From contig ARYC01002125.1 in NCBI GenBank assembly GCA_000711775.1, positions 1 to 64,000 of the forward strand: a stretch of DNA of 64,000 nucleotides. The letters run 5' to 3'. Each line of letters opens with the position of its first letter. Position 1 is the stretch's first letter. This DNA is from Oxytricha trifallax (taxonomy: Eukaryota > Ciliophora > Spirotrichea > Sporadotrichida > Oxytrichidae). Made by a program: the position numbers and the translations under genes. Under the pieces are notes generated by a model, which saw only the letters and a list, made by a program, of their open reading frames with translations, did not search any database and had not been told where the DNA came from. Shown in pieces: positions 11,654 through 24,519 of the stretch.

Positions 11654-12487
11654 TCACAAATTCAGAGTGAATATTATCATGGCAGTGCACTCTATATTTG
11701 AACTAGTATAACTATAGTTGAAAAACACATGTAAATTTAAATTGAAGTTGGACAGAATAAACATAATTAGAATGAAATAAGTCTTGTTAAGTTAATTAAT
11801 CAATAAAATAGCTTATCTGATTTATCCAATATCATCAAACTCATGCTTCTTTAATTCATCTTCGCTATGATTATTATTATAATATTGATTAACTCTATCG
11901 TTCCTAATAACATCTTTAATTTTCAAATCTATTTCATCTATGTTTTACTAGTGTTATTCAATTAACACTTGCCCATCAGCATTCGTGTTATCTTCATTCG
12001 TATTATCTTCCACTTTATCATTAAACTATTGCTACTTATACAATTCGTTCTTTCTCTTTTCCTCTAGCTCCCCTTGAAACATGCTGAGTTAACTCTAAAA
12101 GCCCTTATTGGGGTAGATTTTATCTCTGATACCTCATGCGTAGGCAAAAGCCTCATCGAAGGGCAATTGCATCTTCCACATGCAGCAGGCTGCTATAATT
12201 GAACCTAATCGTGAAATGCCAGCTGCACAGTGAACTGAACACCGTCCATTGAGTCCTGACATTGGATTTACATTGACAACAGCATTCTCTATAAATTCAA
12301 TGGTATCCCACAGATGCTTTCTAATATCCTAACTATCCTTATCATCAATTAAGATATGTATATATGTGAATTTATCAGGGTATCCTGGAGTTATGCCTGC
12401 TGATACTATCATAATGTGTGTTATTTTATTCTGAGCGAGAATTTCTCTGCTTTCTGCAGCTAGAGCATCTGAAGTGCACAAGCCTGG
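11654..12487 (-). CDS. Dual-specificity (DSP/MKP-like) protein phosphatase
   Basis: The exon starts after an acceptor TCTAG at 12488-12489. It contains the DSP hallmarks: LAAESREILAQNKITHI (the strand where DSPs read A..r..L....IthIl), IHILIDDKDSQDI with the general-acid Asp, and the P-loop HCAAGISRLGS near 12205-12233 with catalytic Cys and Arg. Then come AFAYA, an in-frame TGA at 12134-12136, and IYPNKGFQSQL, which matches the usual PNpgFm.QL. DSPs remove phosphate from Tyr and Ser/Thr, often of MAP kinases. The acidic Asn-rich tail is not recognised. Upstream exons should lie at 12490-13036 but I cannot place them with confidence. Confidence 0.75.
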
Positions 12488-12489
12488 CT

Positions 12490-13035
12490 AGATTAAATGG
12501 ATACATTTTTATTTTTAATATTATATAAAAAGAAATTAAATATATAATATTAAGAGACATATGCCAATTATTAATTAAAAAAAGGAGAGATTAATATTAT
12601 TTTTAAATTTGGATGTCTTTGTGTCTAAACGTAATTGATTCCATGTTGATTCTTTATAGAAATTTAATTATAATTAATTTAGGCTTTGTCATGGTAATTT
12701 GTGACACTGTAAGATTATACATTAATATAAGAAATTATAAATAATCATAAATATAATTGATAATATTCAATTATCATAATAATGGGATAGCTTTAATCAA
12801 AACCATCTACTAGCTCATCATTTGCTTTTATGTCTGCTTCTGATGGCTAGGTAAATCATCAAGATTTTCATTAAAAAATCAATAAAAATAATGCTTTGAT
12901 TGCTCAATTTAATGCTCTGGCATCAATATAGAGATCTGCAGTTTCTTCTGGTCAACAATCTATTTTAAGTTTGTTATATTCAATTATTTACTATTATGAA
13001 TATTGAATTGCTATGCGATGATCATCAATTAATGC
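12490..13035. other. AT-rich stretch, possible 5' exons of the phosphatase gene
   Basis: On the minus strand short coding-like pieces are visible (for example EETADLYIDARALN near 12915-12950), separated by AT-rich DNA. No start codon or clear exon chain could be fixed. The TBE at 13039 separates this region from PEX16. Confidence 0.3.
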
Positions 13036-13199
13036 AATCAAAACCCCAAAACCCTTTCAGTAGTTTGATTGAGTTTTTGATTGATAAAAGTAGACTATTA
13101 GTGCATACTTTATTAGGGTTTTAATAGGGTTTATGTAGGGGTTTAATGTTTAAATATTAGTATTTTAAGTGAGTATAACAAGCGAGTTTTTAATATATT

Positions 13200-14643
13200 T
13201 CACACAAACATAAGCTTAGAGTCATGTGGCAGTTCTCTGAATTTTATCTTTCTAAGTTGATGTTTTATTGTTTCTATTGTTTGTTAATTCTCTTAGCTTG
13301 GCTTGATAATAGTTGAGTATGCAAGTTCTCTGAGACCTCCATTTATTTTATTTTTATCGAGATATTGTTTGATTCTTTGCTTAGAATCTCTCTCACCCCT
13401 GCAGCTAAAGTAATCGTTTCTTGGCATGTCGCTCTCTATTATTATTACTTCAAGAGCCCAGATATCCCATTAAGTGTCTCCATCTCTCCAATCCTCTCTC
13501 TCTGGGAAATATCCAGGAGTGCCGTATACATTTCCTTATGCAGAGGCTTGCACTCTTTGAGCTCTGTTGAAGTCAATAATATAAACTCTAAGAGGCTGAA
13601 AGTTCATCATGATATTCTCTGGCTTTAAGTCTCTATGAACATAACCTAGCTTGTGAAGCTCTTCAATCCCTTCAACTATCTGCTATACCAACTAGCTAAT
13701 TTATCTCTGACATCTATTGTCAGATAAGAATTCTCTGTAAGTCATTTCAAGTAAAGGAAGCCTGAAGGCTACATGATCTTTACCAAGTAAAATAGCATCA
13801 AGCTAGATGATATGCCTACACTCATTTAACTTTGCCTTTAAAAGAGCATAATATTCATTAGCAAATTCCAATTGGAACTTGTCATCAGCAAGGAAGTAAT
13901 TGAAAGGATATATCTTATAAGCATATTATTCATCAGTAATGACTCTCTTCTCTATTTTATCTTCAAGAGTGAGGTAGCTTTCTAGGCAAGAATCTAAGTC
14001 AATAATTTTTAATATGGGATCTTCATTGCCTCTATTTTAACCATAATTTTATTGATCTCAGAGACTGGAAAGTTCTTGACTGCTTTCTTCATTTTAACTT
14101 ACCTAGACTTCAACTCAAAGAGACTCCACTGGGTTTCTTGATCTTCTCTTTTAGAGAATCTATTCCCTGTAGGTTCATGAATAAAGACAAAACTTTAATT
14201 GTGCTTTTTCTTTAAATGCACTTTGAGGTCCCTACTATGACAATAAGGCTTCTCACAGAACTCACAGACATACTTCCCATCTTTCTTTTAATGCTAGAGA
14301 TATAACCTTGGCATATCGTTGTGTATATCTCTCAAGTGTCTCTTATAAGTTGACTTGTAAGGGAAAACTTTATTGCATTCTTGCATTAATAATAAACTTT
14401 GGCTGAGATTTATTAATGCTCTATGGCGGGTTGTTTAACCTCCTCCTCAATTTGTACAGCTTATTTGATAACCTCATACTTAACTTATATTTAAATCTCA
14501 AAGCTAGACTGATCAAAGTTGTCATAAGTAGGCTCCCACTGAGTACAAGCGTCTCTGGTCTCTACTTTTCTTGGTTGCTGAAATCATAACTTTTATTGAC
14601 ATGATCCAAGTAATGCCGCTCTTCTCAAAAAGTTAGCACTCAT
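13200..14643 (-). pseudogene. TBE zinc-finger/kinase protein (57-kDa type)
   Basis: Starts MSANFLRRAALLG at 14643 and ends at TGA 13200-13202. Two C2H2-like fingers come first (CKECNKVFPYKSTYKRH and CEFCEKPYCHSRDLKVH), then a kinase-like domain: KLGYVHRDLKPENIM with an intact HRD, IIDFNRAQR (DFN instead of DFG), YGTPGYFPE and WDIWAL. A TGA soon after the start (TCA in the 32289 copy) and at least two frame changes make this copy inactive. The role of this protein in TBE biology is not established. Confidence 0.85.
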
Positions 14644-15201
14644 TTTAGTTTTCTGATATATTTTATAATAATAATGATAAAATCTACCTAGATAAACTTA
14701 TATAGTAGAGTATAAGACACTCTAGTAGATCCTTTGCTGAGAGGTAAGAAAATTAACTAACCATAAAAGACTGAAAGTTGACATATTTTATTAGAATTTT
14801 ATACATTTTAGTAAATTAAAATACTCCTAATGAAGTTTTGTTTCTCTAGGAGGTCCTCCAAATCAAGTTTGAACTTAATTTGGAGGTAAAGCTATTAAAC
14901 ATTTATAAATTTAATATGCTCCTAATTAAGTTTTAACCTTAAAATTTAACTCCTAATAAAGTTGAACTTAATTTGGGCTCCTAAAATAATTAAACATTAT
15001 TAGGAGCAATATAATGGAGAAAGTTTGATAAAAATGGAAAACAATCTGTGAACTTAGAGCAAGTTTTTCAATGCTTCTCCGCATATCTTTTCAAGGTTAA
15101 CCTCCAGTAGGTCATCCATATTTAGTAGTAAGATTTTAATAAACTTAGAATGGATATCCATAATTTTAAATTTCATTAACATTTCTAGAAGAGGAAGCAA
15201 G

Positions 15202-15990
15202 ATGGAGTCTATGAATGATGCAATGAAGAGAATTTAATCTCAAGATTTAATAGGAAAATTTCGAAGTAAAGAGAACCTTTATAGATATTTGGTAAAGCAA
15301 GATAAGTTCTTAAGTAAGATTAATAAATCCATTATAGTTGAATTGTTCTTGCCAAATTAGGAGGGAACAAAAATCTCATTCTTAAAGCCTTACTGAGTGA
15401 AGAGAAAAAACTTTTAAGTCTAATGAAATTAGGATAATAGAGATACCTAACTACCCTGAAATATCAGTGACAAACCTATATGACGATGCTATGAGTGATC
15501 CGGACGTAGCTCTCTACCTTCCATCAAAGCTACAGCTCTCTAATAAGTTGCCAGAGAGAAACTTCTTCTTTGATGTTCTTGCAACTCTGAAACCTGAGTA
15601 CTTAAATGAAGTTATTTAAGAAGCTCAAAAGAAACGATATAGATCTCTCCTGAAGAAAAAGAGAAGCAAGGTATTAAAATAAGTGATACCTGGCTGTAGG
15701 AACTTTAAAAGCATCCTTTCATCTCAAGTAAGCTTAGTCTTCTAACTTTATAGAAAAACCTAGTACTGCTATATACTTGATGAAAGAGCGCAGCAAATTA
15801 AACAGAGAGAAGAAAGTCTCAAGTAAAACATGAATTGAGTAAGAGGCTCTTCAAAGATTTATAAAAGCCAGAAGAGATGAACATAGATGCAGGAGCTGGC
15901 ACTAAGAGAAGAAACATAGGCCCAAGCAAGCCTTAAGAGGAAGAAAAGAAAGAGAAGCCAAATCCCTTTACGGGCAAATTTAATATGTGA
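15202..15990 (+). pseudogene. TBE 22-kDa protein
   Basis: Starts MESMNDAMKRIQSQDLIG at 15202 and ends ...TGKFNM at TGA 15988-15990, tail to tail with the transposase (7 bp between stops). Recognisable blocks are IPNYPEISVTNLYDDAM and PERNFFFDVLATLKPEYL. A single missing base near 15390 and further indels near 15640-15830 break the frame; the parallel copy at 30153 shows the intact N-terminal half. The function is unknown. Confidence 0.85.
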
Positions 15991-15996
15991 ACTTAT

Positions 15997-17048
15997 TCAT
16001 TCATTTAAATCTAAAACTTATTTATATACACAAAATCTCCCTTCTCTTGCGCATACTTTAGCTTTCTCATCATTGACTCTCTTAGCAGCACTTTAAATAA
16101 AATCGACTGTATCTATCTTTAAATCATGCATCAGATGGTAGAGCAGCAATTTCTTATAATGACCTTTCAATAACCCCCAATACAATTCAATTCCATTGAA
16201 CTAAGGGCTGTAAGGAACATTAAATACAGGTGTTATATTTAGCCTTTCATATTCCTTCCTTGAGTCTTTAGTTTTATGAACTGATAAGTTATCAACGAAT
16301 AGAATAATCACTTAGTCAGCGTACTTATCTCTGAGTTATTGCAAGAACTTAATATATTATTCAGTCTTTATAAGACGAGGGTGAATAACATAAGTCTCGA
16401 GGCCACTATCTTCACTTATTCCTCCAAGAATAGCATGAAGTTAAACCTTAACCTTTTAGTCATAAACTTCTATATTACTATACCTCTTGTACCAAGACCT
16501 TGATATAAAGGTATTGAATGTAAATACAGCTTCATCAGCGTGTATGAACTTTATATTATACTCTTAAGCCCTCTGCATTTGATCGAATATATAATTTAAA
16601 TTAGTCTGATAAAATGGAACATTAAAGTCAATCTCTCTCTTAATGCGATTGACTGTCTTATAAGATATTCTGTTCTTTTTATATATGTTAGCTATCGATT
16701 AAGCAGATATGTGAAGCTCAGAAAATTGGCGATGAAACATCACAGCCCTCTAGGCTAGAGAGAAATGAGCCCAGTATTTAAGAGTCTTATCATTAATAAG
16801 ATATTCAATATGATGCTGCTAAAATTTTAAGGGTCTCTTAGGATCTTAGAATTAAGATGCTATCTCTTTAAATTCAATGCTAATAGACAGTGAGACCTCA
16901 CAGTTGCTGGAGATTTATGGAGGAGCCTTGCTATAGACGTATAATTTAGAATAGGCTTTAGTTGTTCACTATATTCATCACATCAATATCGCAACTTAAA
17001 CAATAAATCTATATAGTCACTGTCATAAACTGACCCCAAACCTCGCAT
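15997..17048 (-). pseudogene. TBE transposase (42-kDa type, DDE)
   Basis: Start MRGLGSVYDSDYID at 17048. The IS630/Tc1 triad is visible: IHADEAVFTFN, VIILFVDNLSVHKTK and YSPQFNGIELYWGLLKGH. The TBE5 copy gives 34 residues between second Asp and Glu. Against that copy this one has GGA changed to TGA after LFKLRY and a 2-bp insertion near 16850, so it should not give full-length protein. Confidence 0.9.
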
Positions 17049-17221
17049 GTACTAACTTAAATTACTAATATTTAAACATTAAACCCCTACATAAACCCTA
17101 TAAAAACCCTAATAAAGTATGCACTAATAGTCTACTTTTATCAATCAAAAACTCAATCAAACTACTGAAATGGTTTTGGGGTTTTGAATGTTAGCTTAAG
17201 TTTTTATATTAATTATTTATA

Positions 17222-18532
17222 GTCCACAAGATCATTAAGTCAAGGAGCTCACCTCTACAGCTAAGAACCAAGTTCCTCAAACCTAATTTCCAGCCGCGGC
17301 CTCATACTCTAATCAATGATGTACGGTTTGAACGTGTACTCTGAACTCCGCCAACTCATCAACCAATACCACTCAAATGAGTACGCTATGTTTTATTTCT
17401 CAAAGGCCCCTAGCAACATTGGACTGTTTATTGAATTCTTCTTTGAGATATTGAATGAACGATGTGAGCCAATTGTACTTGTGATTGAAGGACTCAAAAG
17501 CGTATTAAGAATGAGGGAGTATTATCAGCTTCTATTCAGAGAGAATATCAATGTTTACATTACAATATATTTAAGATAATATCTACTACTTTCTATAGTT
17601 GAGATTATGTATTTCTTATTGATATAGAGGCTTAATAAGATCTGAAAAGGTTGAAGGAAATAAAAAAAAATCATTTCACTTTGATCAGATCAAAGAACCA
17701 GCTACCCAAAATATAAAGTTTCTAGCTCAAAACTTGAAGAGATTAGGAAAAGATATAAAAAGTAAAATCAAATCCAATTGAAAATTGATAATGAGTATTA
17801 ATATTATATATTTTTTTTTATATTTCTTTGAATCATATGTGATTTTAATTATTTCTAATTCTGAATTTGAAGTTGATGCCAATAATAATCACATCTCTTC
17901 CTCAATCACATTTACACTCCAGAACTTATAGTATTGAAAATGCAGATAATTTAAACGCTATTCACGATAAAAAATCATAAGAGATTTAAAACATTTAAGC
18001 TGATAATGAGGAAACTGGAATAGAGGATTTATAGTTAGAGATTAGAAACAAATAGCTTAACCCCAAATCAGAATAAAATGTTTTCTCTAAAATGATCACA
18101 TGGTTAAATCGTCTACTAAGCACAATTTACAGTAAACTTGAGAGATATCACTTAGATGACGTTCTCTTTATTTTAAAACCCTTTATCTATGTTTGCTAAG
18201 TTTATCAATATGGCAGAAAGAGCTATTCTCCTATTAAGATTTGTGCTCTAGCTATTATGGTTTCACTTCACAGATTAAGCAAGAATTAACCACCCTCTTA
18301 ATCATAAAATGGTTAACAGAAAATCGAAAGAAAGGATAAACTCAGATCAATTGAAAAGTAACAAATGCTTAAGAGAATCAGAGATACACTTATTATGTAT
18401 TTGATAAGAGATCTCATATTTGAAAATTACACTAAAGTGGTTCTGGAGAGATTATATAGAGCCAGTCCAAAAATACTGCAATTGTTGCTCTCATTAATTG
18501 GTTACTTCAGATGCTATACTTATATCGCATGA
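17222..18532 (+). CDS. PEX16: Peroxisomal membrane biogenesis protein PEX16
   Basis: PEX16 sits in the ER/peroxisomal membrane and recruits PEX3 for membrane-protein insertion. After an acceptor TTTATAG (to 17221) the first exon contains APSNIGLFIEFFFEILNE and PIVLVIEGLKSVLRMREYY, matching the N-terminal helices of PEX16. A middle exon near 17628 reads GLIRSEKVEGNKKKS. The last exon (from about 17874) gives the hallmark C-terminus: YHLDDVLFILKPFIYVCQVY, KICALAIMVSLHRLS, DTLIMYLIRDLIFENYTKV and LSLIGYFRCYTYIA before TGA 18530-18532. Introns or IESs separate the three parts (about 17560-17628 and 17780-17870) but their exact borders are unclear. No in-frame TGA lies in the C-terminal exon. A 5' exon may be missing beyond the TBE. 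Confidence 0.8.
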
Positions 18533-19092
18533 TGAAATGAAATCATTAATAATTAAACTAATTAATATAATAGTTAATTGGAAAAAATTCACCATCCTTA
18601 CATAAATCAATCATACGTGTATTTATTAATTTACAAGAATTTAAACAATTTGAAAAACTTGCTTTGATTTTTGCAAATGCGTAATGTACCATTAATCTTG
18701 CGTCATTTAGCCTTAAGTATTAAACATCATCTTATATTTCATGGTTTAGCATATAAAATTTGCTAAATTTTTACAAGAATTAAATTGCTAAAAAAATAAT
18801 ATTTAGAGCTAATGTTTGAATAACTTTCAAAATAAAGTTTGATAAATTTCTTGTCATGCTATTTTCTTCCTAATTAGTTATCACAATTATTTAACTTATC
18901 TCATTTAAATACCTTAAACATTTATGCTTTAACTTAATTAAAATGATCGATCCAGAATAATTTATGTTAAATTTAATGTGAATTATTGTATATAAATTTA
19001 TTATATAAATTGAAGCATCAAAGAATACTGATTGTCAAATTGCTACCTACTATGTGTAGTCCTCCAATAAGTAATTAATTTAATATTTAGAA
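18533..19092. other. Intergenic AT-rich DNA
   Basis: About 560 bp between convergent PEX16 and the first transporter gene. I see no coding frame, repeat or RNA-like structure in it. Confidence 0.6.
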
Positions 19093-20555
19093 TCACTATG
19101 AGCGTATTTTATTTTAATTTTAATAAATAACTTCATTAGACTAGGGTTTAGTCTTGATGACAGCATAGTCCAGGATGTAATTATAGATAATTTGCAAGTA
19201 GTTAACTAGTGCAACTCTACCTACCTTGTCATTCTGGTAAGATTAAGTCTGGAACACTTGTGATGTAAACAGTGATAAACTTATCAAAATTAGCATCCAT
19301 ACTTCGTAAACTTATCTTCATAAATCTTCTGATATTATTTAATTTAGAATTTAGATGTGTTTTCCAAAGTAGACTTAAAAAAGAAATTATTAGTGAATAT
19401 ATAGTTTACCAGCCGTATTTTGTAGTCTCATAATATCTGTACCTGAGCATAATGAACATAATCAGGGGAGCTATGAACGCGCTGAAGATAGCTTGGTAGA
19501 AGGGCGGCACTAGGAAATGGACTTTCTTACCGAGTTTTCTTGTCTAATACTGTAATTTCGAAAAACTATATAAATTAAATCTTAATACCTCAATCCAATT
19601 TCTATAAGAAATTTTACACTTTAACTTATCAGTAATCTTGAAATCAAATTTGTCTATCATTAAAATAAAATTTGTAAACAGATGGCACCACCGATTGCCT
19701 CCAATGAGACGAGTGTATCAAGTATAGGTTCTTCTCTGATAGTCTCTCTTTCCAAAGCTTGAGCCCATGGATTCTGAATAACTAAGATTCCAATGAATGA
19801 TACGAATATTGCTAGCCAGTCTATGAAATTTAGATGCTCACTTAACATGAAATATGCTATTATTGCTGTGAATACGGGATTAGTCCAATACAAAGTTGTT
19901 GCTTTTGAAAGATTTTACATTAAAAATTTAAAACTCCCTTTATTTAGATTTAAGGATATGTTTAAAGCATATTACAATAATGAGAAAGTAAACTCTAAAA
20001 TTCAAATTTAATATTGTAAGATCTGTATATTGCAAAGCCAAATAATAGCCTATAGTTCCTAGGAATCCAGTGATCGACCTCAATATCAAAGTAGTACGCA
20101 TATGCTTTGGTACTTGCAGGTGATCCTTGCTGTAAACCTTGAACAGGAAGAAATTGAGTACTCCCATTACAATCGACTGCCAGTAGGTGACTTCAAATGT
20201 AGAAACTGATGAGTTCAAATAGAGCATCCTCAGAAGGAAAGCCATTAGGGTGTATGCCGGAGAGGATATTGCCATGTATATCATTCCCTTAGCTCCTTTC
20301 GATTCTCTTATTACTTTAATATTTATATTAGCTATAACTGCCTTTATTAGTAACCACAAATTCTAAATTTAAATTAGCAATTAATGCTCTAAATAGAAAA
20401 TTTATTTCATACTGATATTAAGTTTTATTGTGAGTCTAGTATTTTAATAATTGTATTAACTTTTTTCTTTTAGGGTTCAATGTAAATTCATTTTTTGATT
20501 CATCATCTTCATTTATGACGAAATAATTCGCTGCCTTTGGTATGTCTGCTTTCAT
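19093..20555 (-). CDS. EamA/SLC35G-like drug-metabolite transporter, copy A
   Basis: Start MKADIPKAANYFVINEDDE at 20555. The frame then shows the ten-helix EamA pattern: GMIYMAISSPAYTLMAFLL, VTYWQSIVMGVLNFFLFKVY, RSITGFLGTIGYYLALQYTD, then MYWTNPVFTAIIAYFMLSEH with DWLAIFVSFIGILVIQNPWA, a segment VPPFYQAIFSAFIAPLIMFI and near the end YQNDKVGRVALVNYLQIIYN. The SLC35G-type order (membrane segments, then the WTNP motif and SE.l...DWla) supports a plasma or endomembrane transporter of unknown substrate. A donor GTAAAC ends the exon at about 19410. The last helix (ending ...LLK in copies B and C) is not seen before TGA 19093-19095. First of three minus-strand paralogues. Confidence 0.75.
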
Positions 20556-20920
20556 CTTTATTTATTTTCAATAGATATTCTAAATTATTTAATAATTCTG
20601 ATGGTTTTGACTTTGTTAAGCAGTAGTTTAATGTGCTAGGGCTCACTAAGTGTGATTAAAAGTATCACCTGTTTTTAAGATTATAAATTATATTTAAACT
20701 CAAATATTATTAATGCTGTAACTCTCATTTATTCCACTTTCTAGAGAAAATATCTCAGAGTGTTTATTATATGAATATTTGATAGAAAATTCTATCAAAA
20801 TAACTCAACACTCTTTCAATATTATTTCTAAACATTGAATAAGTTTATTTAATTTAATACCATTATTTTAATTTATGTTAAATTCTAATTAAAAACTTAG
20901 TGAATATAAACTGATTTATA

Positions 20921-22290
20921 TCATTTGATGACTTCAGCATATTTGAGTATACTAATAGTGAGATTACTGATTACTATAATGATGCCACTAATCACCTGAT
21001 TAACCTTCAAATGAGTGCTCAAATATAGCACATCCAAGATGCTTACTAGTATAATCTGAGAGTATTCTGTTGGTGGCACTCTCCCTGCTTTCTCAAATTA
21101 CTGCTTGCATTTATAAAAATTCCATATAGACTATTTAAGTATATTTATTTAAAATTCCAAACAATAGTAGGCTAATGTAGCAAATATCAAATTGCAAAAC
21201 TAAAATATAGCAACCAACAATATCATCATCACATCATGTACTTTTCTACAATCTTTTTAAATATATATTTATTAAATGTAATGGTTTTTTGGGAATAAAC
21301 ATTGATGCATGGTCTAACTGTCAACTTAAGTCCTTGAAAAATGGGGCAGAGTATTAAATTAAAAAGAGAGAAGAAGAGTGGTGACTGTAAATAATGCACA
21401 TCTTTACTCATCTTACAAATGCATATCATTTACTCAATTAATATAAAATAACAAAATATTGTATTAAAAATATATTTTCTTCTGATTGTGATGCCACCTA
21501 TTAAACTTAAAATTAAATGCAATTACAATAATAAACATAATTATCATTGAAATTTAAACAAACAATAAATTAAGTTTACAACCCCAAAAATACATAGTAC
21601 AGTACCAATATCATCTTAGACGCTATCCTCACTCTGCAAATTAATGGCGAATGGATTTTACATGACCAAAATACCAATAAAAGCTGAAATCGTTGCAATC
21701 CAATCATACTTTGTAAGCTTTTCATTAAGAAATATTCTAGCGAAAATCACTTTAAAAGTTGGTAATGTCCAGTATATCATTGATGATTTTGTTAGTAGTA
21801 TGAACAATAAAGAAGTATATTTTCATTAACCTATACTTAAGAAATCTCACAAAGATTTGTGAGATTTTCTATAAATTAATTTGATTAAGAAGTAATTGAA
21901 AATGTATTGCTACTAACCTCTCTAAGAACAATAGTCAAGCGGTGTTCCTTCTTCACAAATATTGGATCAACTTTAAGATAAAACATAACACTCAATTTCA
22001 TGATTATCATTAGAAAAGCAGCCCAATAAAAAGTCTCATAGGGAGATATTTACGAATGCATAAATAGATGTTTCTGAAGGTATGTGGAAAAACAAGAGCA
22101 CATGCTTGATATAAACATGCATAACAGGCCTTTTATACTGTTTAAAGAAAATTAAGTTGTTGATGGTTTCTGATTTAAGGTTGCTATTTGTTGATAAAAT
22201 TACTACTTATTGTCATCAAATGCAAATGCTTATAGCTATTGATAATATTATTGCTGCTAGACTTATACAGCATAATCTTCATTATCAAGC
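20921..22290 (-). CDS. EamA/SLC35G-like transporter, copy B
   Basis: Pieces in order on the minus strand: GLLCMFISSMCSCFSTYL, SPYETFYWAAFLMIIMKLS, then MIYWTLPTFKVIFARIFLNE with DWIATISAFIGILVMQNPFA and the C-terminal FEKAGRVPPTEYSQIILV, NQVISGIIIVISNLTISILK, ending at TGA 20921-20923. The blocks match copy A one by one, and the end matches copy C. The parts corresponding to helices near 21130-21590 are weak and hold AT-rich DNA that may be introns or IESs; exon limits and the start (about 22290) are approximate. Confidence 0.6.
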
Positions 22291-22637
22291 TTACTAATTG
22301 ATGTTTATATTGCGATCTCAATGCTTTATTATTAGCTTCTTATCAAATTCTCTTGACTCTCAATATATCTTGGATAATGATTGCCTCCTTAAATATTTCA
22401 ACAATTATTTTTTATTTATGATTAATTTAATAGAAGTAATATCTCTTTATCATCATCTTACTTCATGTTTTATTGCATCAATTTAATGTTAATTTTATTA
22501 AAAATAAAATTATACTTCAGAAATATTAAAAAATTCACAAAATAAGCACTACTCATCATTTAGATAAAACTTTACAATAATCTGAATTTACTAAATTGAT
22601 TAATTAAATACTTAATATTAAAACTTTCTACTAAATA

Positions 22638-23052
22638 TTGTAGAAATACACTTGAATTTGGAAAATTAATTATAAATTAATTTACTATAAATCAAAATCG
22701 TGGCAGTTAAAGTTGGCCAATTTAAACGATCTTGGGCTTATTCGATAGGGAATTCAAAATTGGCTGGACTTTGTTATTGGTGGTACTATTTTATCGCATC
22801 GAGGTAGCGAGATAACTCGACTTTAATTAAACTCATCTAAATCCATTAAATTATACCCTCACATTAAAGTCGAGTTATCTCGCTCCAGTGATGCGATAAA
22901 ATACTACCGCTAATAACAAAGTCCAGCTAATTTTGAATTCCCTATCGAATAAGCCCAAGATTGTTTAAATTGGCCAACTTTAACTGCCACGATTTTAATT
23001 TATAGTAAATTAATTTATAATTAATTTTCCAAATTCAAATGTATTTCCACAA
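22638..23052. mobile_element. Palindromic MITE, family 1, copy 1 (415 bp)
   Basis: Two arms of roughly 190 bp form a near-perfect inverted repeat around a short centre near 22840. The tips are TTGTAGAAATACAC and its relative TATTTCCACAA. TA flanks it on both sides (22636-22637 and 23053-23054), the duplication expected of Tc1/mariner-type elements. There is no coding capacity. Three more copies of nearly identical length lie at 43206, 53512 and 61268. It sits between transporter copies B and C. Confidence 0.9.
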
Positions 23053-23178
23053 TAATATGTTTTTATTTGATTGAGATACTCCTATCACTATAATAGATAT
23101 TAATTTGTTCTCATTTTTTGTAAGTTTCACACTTATCATAACTTAAATTTTTTGAGATAATTATCAAATAATGTTCTC

Positions 23179-24510
23179 TCACTTTATAATGTTCATGCAT
23201 TTGAGTAAGGCTATACTGAGATTATTGGCGACGATAATGACGCCACCAATGACCTGATTTACCTTCAAATGAGTTCCAAAAAATCCTATGTCTACCAGGC
23301 AGTTCACTATAATTTAGATGTAAAGAATTGGTGCTAAACGCCCTGCTTTTTCATATTAATAGGCTCAAGTTTGAAATAAGAGCACTATGTACATTAACAC
23401 TGTTATTATCAAAAGCATTATCACCTCGTAAACTATTGTTAATAGATAAACTAATCGAATTAAACTATTGTAATTTTAGAGAATAGTTTAGAATGTATAA
23501 GAAATTAGAGTGTTTGTATCCTTCATGACATTAACTTTGAAAGCTATCATAATTGGGGCCATAAGTAAATTGAAGAATGTGAAAGAGAGCGTTGGAGATA
23601 GATAGTGAGCCTTGCCAGCTACTTTTCTTACACTAACCCTACTATCCCTCCAAATAAACTTATATTAAAAGATTATAAATATAATCATATTAAATATTCA
23701 ATCTATTATAATGATAAAATGACTTTAGTATTATAAAAGTTTAGTGAACCCAATAAAGCAAAAAATGTGCCAAGAGCATCAGTAAATAAATTCTGCCATT
23801 AATATAAATAATTTAGATTTAATAAATTTCTATCAATCAAAGTTTAGATGTATCAACAGATTTGGATTAAGTCTAGAAAGGATTTTGATTAAGTAATATT
23901 CCGCAGAAAGCCATAAAGCAGGCTACCCAATCGAAATATTTGAGTTTCTCTTTCAATAAAAACTTTCCAAGTAATGCTATGACCATTGGATTAGTTCAGA
24001 ATAGTAAACTATAGAATAACCTTTAATTTCTCAAAAAACTTGATTTACTAATTATTATGCTGTTGTTCAATGATAAAAGTTTACTGAAGCTTTTGACATA
24101 GAAATCATAATCATAGAAATGTTATAGGCAATATTAGCGCAGACTCCCACTGTCCCTCGTCTCAGTAATGTCCATCTAATACTATTATTTATAATTGTAT
24201 GTATCTGTGAGAAAATGTAGATTTAAGCTTAAATACATTTAAACATAAAATATTATCACACCATTGAAACTCTTAGACACACTGAGGAAGTCCAACTTGA
24301 GATACTTAAAAGTCAAAATAATTTATATAGTCAATGCAATTCCATACCAATAAGTCATTTGAAACGGATGAATCTTTTGAATTATTTATTATTTTTTGAT
24401 TTAATTTATCATAATTAAATTAATGTATGTTATATTTTAATCTTAGAATTAGAAAGCAGTAGCTTCTAAGCTATAGTCAAGCCTGAGCAAGTGAGTGATG
24501 TATATGTCTT
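23179..24510 (-). CDS. EamA/SLC35G-like transporter, copy C
   Basis: Pieces on the minus strand: HEDIYITHLLRLDYSLEAT, MTYWYGIALTIQIILTFKYL, RGTVGVCANIAYNISMIMIS, FWTNPMVIALLGKFLLKEK with DWVACFMAFCGILLNQNPF, VAGKAHYLSPTLSFTFFNLL and the end EKAGRLAPILYIQIIVNCL, NQVIGGVIIVANNLSIALLK, stopping at TGA 23179-23181. The order matches copies A and B. Short AT-rich gaps between the blocks are probably introns or IESs. The start near 24510 is approximate. Tandem duplication of a transporter gene is the simplest reading. Confidence 0.65.
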
Positions 24511-24519
24511 CATGAAAAA

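Larger units (their letters stand above)
13039..17186. mobile_element. Complete TBE transposon (4148 bp), subfamily B ends
   Basis: Both tips are CAAAACCCCAAAACC and its complement, followed by about 130 bp of inverted repeat. The target duplication is AAT (13036-13038 and 17187-17189), matching the ANT rule. Gene order is zinc-finger/kinase (minus), 22-kDa (plus), transposase (minus), as in known 4.1-kb TBE elements. Just inside the tip the repeat reads TTTCAGTAGTTTGATTGAG, which defines subfamily B together with the element at 32289. Confidence 0.95.

Noticed and set aside
13039..13060. C4A4 repeats as true macronuclear telomeres
   Set aside because: They occur as inverted pairs 4 kb apart with ANT duplications and TBE genes inside, so they are transposon tips.
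13365..13628. Plus-strand frame of 87 codons
   Set aside because: Lies opposite the TBE kinase domain, whose conserved HRDLKPEN and WDIWAL read on the minus strand.
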